A stretch of 6,190 bases of DNA from Pseudomonadota bacterium (GTDB lineage Bacteria; Pseudomonadota; Alphaproteobacteria; Rhizobiales; Rhizobiaceae): NCBI GenBank assembly GCA_023428515.1, contig JAEYXI010000374.1, forward strand, positions 1 to 6,190, in the 5' to 3' direction. The stretch's first letter is position 1. Each line of letters begins with the position of its first letter. Below, piece by piece: positions 5,452-6,190 of this stretch. The translations under genes were made by a program, and so were the position numbers. The notes beneath the pieces were generated by a model. That model was not told where the DNA came from, ran no database searches, and saw only the letters and a program-made list of their open reading frames with translations.

Positions 5452-6190
5452 ATGAGGAAGATCATGCTTTCGACGGCCGCGCTGGCGGTCGTCTTCGCAG
5501 GTCACGCGTTTGCACAGTCGCGCGACACCATCCAGATAGCAGGCTCGTCGACGGTGCTTCCGTTCGCGAGCATCGTCGCCGAGGAATTCGGCAATGCGTT
5601 CCCCGATTTCAAGGCTCCGGTTGTCGGTTCGGGCGGCACGGGCGGCGGCCTCAAGCAGTTCTGCGAAGGCGTCGGCGAGAACACGATCGACATCGCCAAT
5701 GCCTCGCGCGCCATCAAGGCCGACGAGATCGAGACCTGCAAGGCGAACGGCGTCAACAAGATTATCGAGGTCCGCTTCGGCTTCGACGGCATCGTCTTCG
5801 CCACCTCTTCCAGCCAGGGCGACTTCGCGCTGCAGCCGGTCCACGTCTTCAAGGCGATCGCGGCTGAAGTGCCGGTCGACGGCAAGATGGTCGCCAACCC
5901 CTACAAGACCTGGGACGAAGTCGATCCTTCGCTGCCGAAGCAGGAGATCAACGTCGCCATCCCCGGCTCCAACCACGGCACCCGCGAAGTCTTCCAGGAG
6001 AAGGTGATCGCGCCGGGCTGCAAGGAAGCCGGCCTGCCCGAGATGGACAAGGAGGCCATGGAAAAGGCCTGCACGACCTTCCGTCAGGATGTCGTTGTCG
6101 AGATCGCCGGTGACTACACCGAAACGCTCGCCCGCCTGCAGGCTAACCCGGCCACCGTCGGCGTGTTCGGCCTGTCCTTCTACGACCAGA
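5452..6190 (+). CDS. pstS: PstS, periplasmic phosphate-binding protein of the Pst ABC transporter (3' truncated)
   Basis: The first 246 codons of a phosphate-binding protein that delivers inorganic phosphate to the PstCAB importer; family members are usually about 340 residues, so roughly a quarter is missing past the window. Residues 1-21 are a Sec signal peptide: basic MRK, a hydrophobic core, and an AFA site with cleavage before Q22. The mature start IQIAGSSTVLPF (27-38) and GSGGTGGGLKQF (59-70) are ligand-loop motifs of the PBP_like_2/PstS fold. ANASR (82-86) and GSNHGTREVF (172-181) match the domain-two phosphate-contact region. Four cysteines (71, 96, 190, 207) could form two periplasmic disulfides. 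The PHO boxes directly upstream support phosphate transport over other ligands of the fold. The frame is open to the window edge without disruption; pstC, pstA, pstB and phoU would be expected next but are not visible. Confidence 0.94.
   Translation, partial: MRKIMLSTAALAVVFAGHAFAQSRDTIQIAGSSTVLPFASIVAEEFGNAFPDFKAPVVGSGGTGGGLKQFCEGVGENTIDIANASRAIKADEIETCKANGVNKIIEVRFGFDGIVFATSSSQGDFALQPVHVFKAIAAEVPVDGKMVANPYKTWDEVDPSLPKQEINVAIPGSNHGTREVFQEKVIAPGCKEAGLPEMDKEAMEKACTTFRQDVVVEIAGDYTETLARLQANPATVGVFGLSFYDQ

Noticed and set aside
5392..5976. Antisense open frame of 194 codons across the pstS start
   Set aside because: It is opposite a well-supported pstS with signal peptide and PHO boxes; Asp/Arg/Val-rich shadow composition.

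Overview
The window reads as chromosomal DNA of a high-GC alphaproteobacterium, most likely in the Rhizobiales (a Mesorhizobium-like genome would fit). This rests on the strong G/C preference at third codon positions, the style of the autotransporter linker, the PHO-box-controlled pstS, and the PAS-rich soluble hybrid kinase. The genus is inferred from style, not from a marker gene. All genes run on the + strand.

Layout. (1) Positions 1-1470 are the 3' part of a large type V autotransporter adhesin-like gene: the end of the passenger, a long proline-rich spacer, and a complete outer-membrane beta-barrel. The 5' part lies outside the window. (2) Positions 1471-1626 are a short intergenic stretch. 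It holds a terminator-like hairpin, a perfect Shine-Dalgarno sequence leading into a 13-codon ORF, and a near-consensus CtrA-type box. (3) Positions 1627-4977 encode a complete hybrid sensor histidine kinase of 1116 residues (PAS x4, HisKA, HATPase_c, REC x2). It has no membrane segment and no HPt domain. (4) Positions 4978-5451 are a 474-bp non-coding stretch. It holds a hairpin just after the kinase stop codon and a strongly structured segment ending in eight T's that I propose as an unannotated small RNA. At its 3' end is a three-unit PHO box array. (5) From 5452 to the window end is the 5' two thirds or so of pstS, the periplasmic phosphate-binding protein of the Pst ABC transporter.

How they work together. 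The only well-supported regulatory link is PhoB acting on pstS through the PHO boxes. The kinase carries its own reception and relay domains and would need a separate HPt protein to pass phosphate on; nothing in the window identifies its partner or signal. The autotransporter, kinase and pstS look like separate transcription units and not a dedicated operon. I found no clear new defence, mobile or biosynthetic system. The most original observation is the candidate structured RNA at about 5064-5183.
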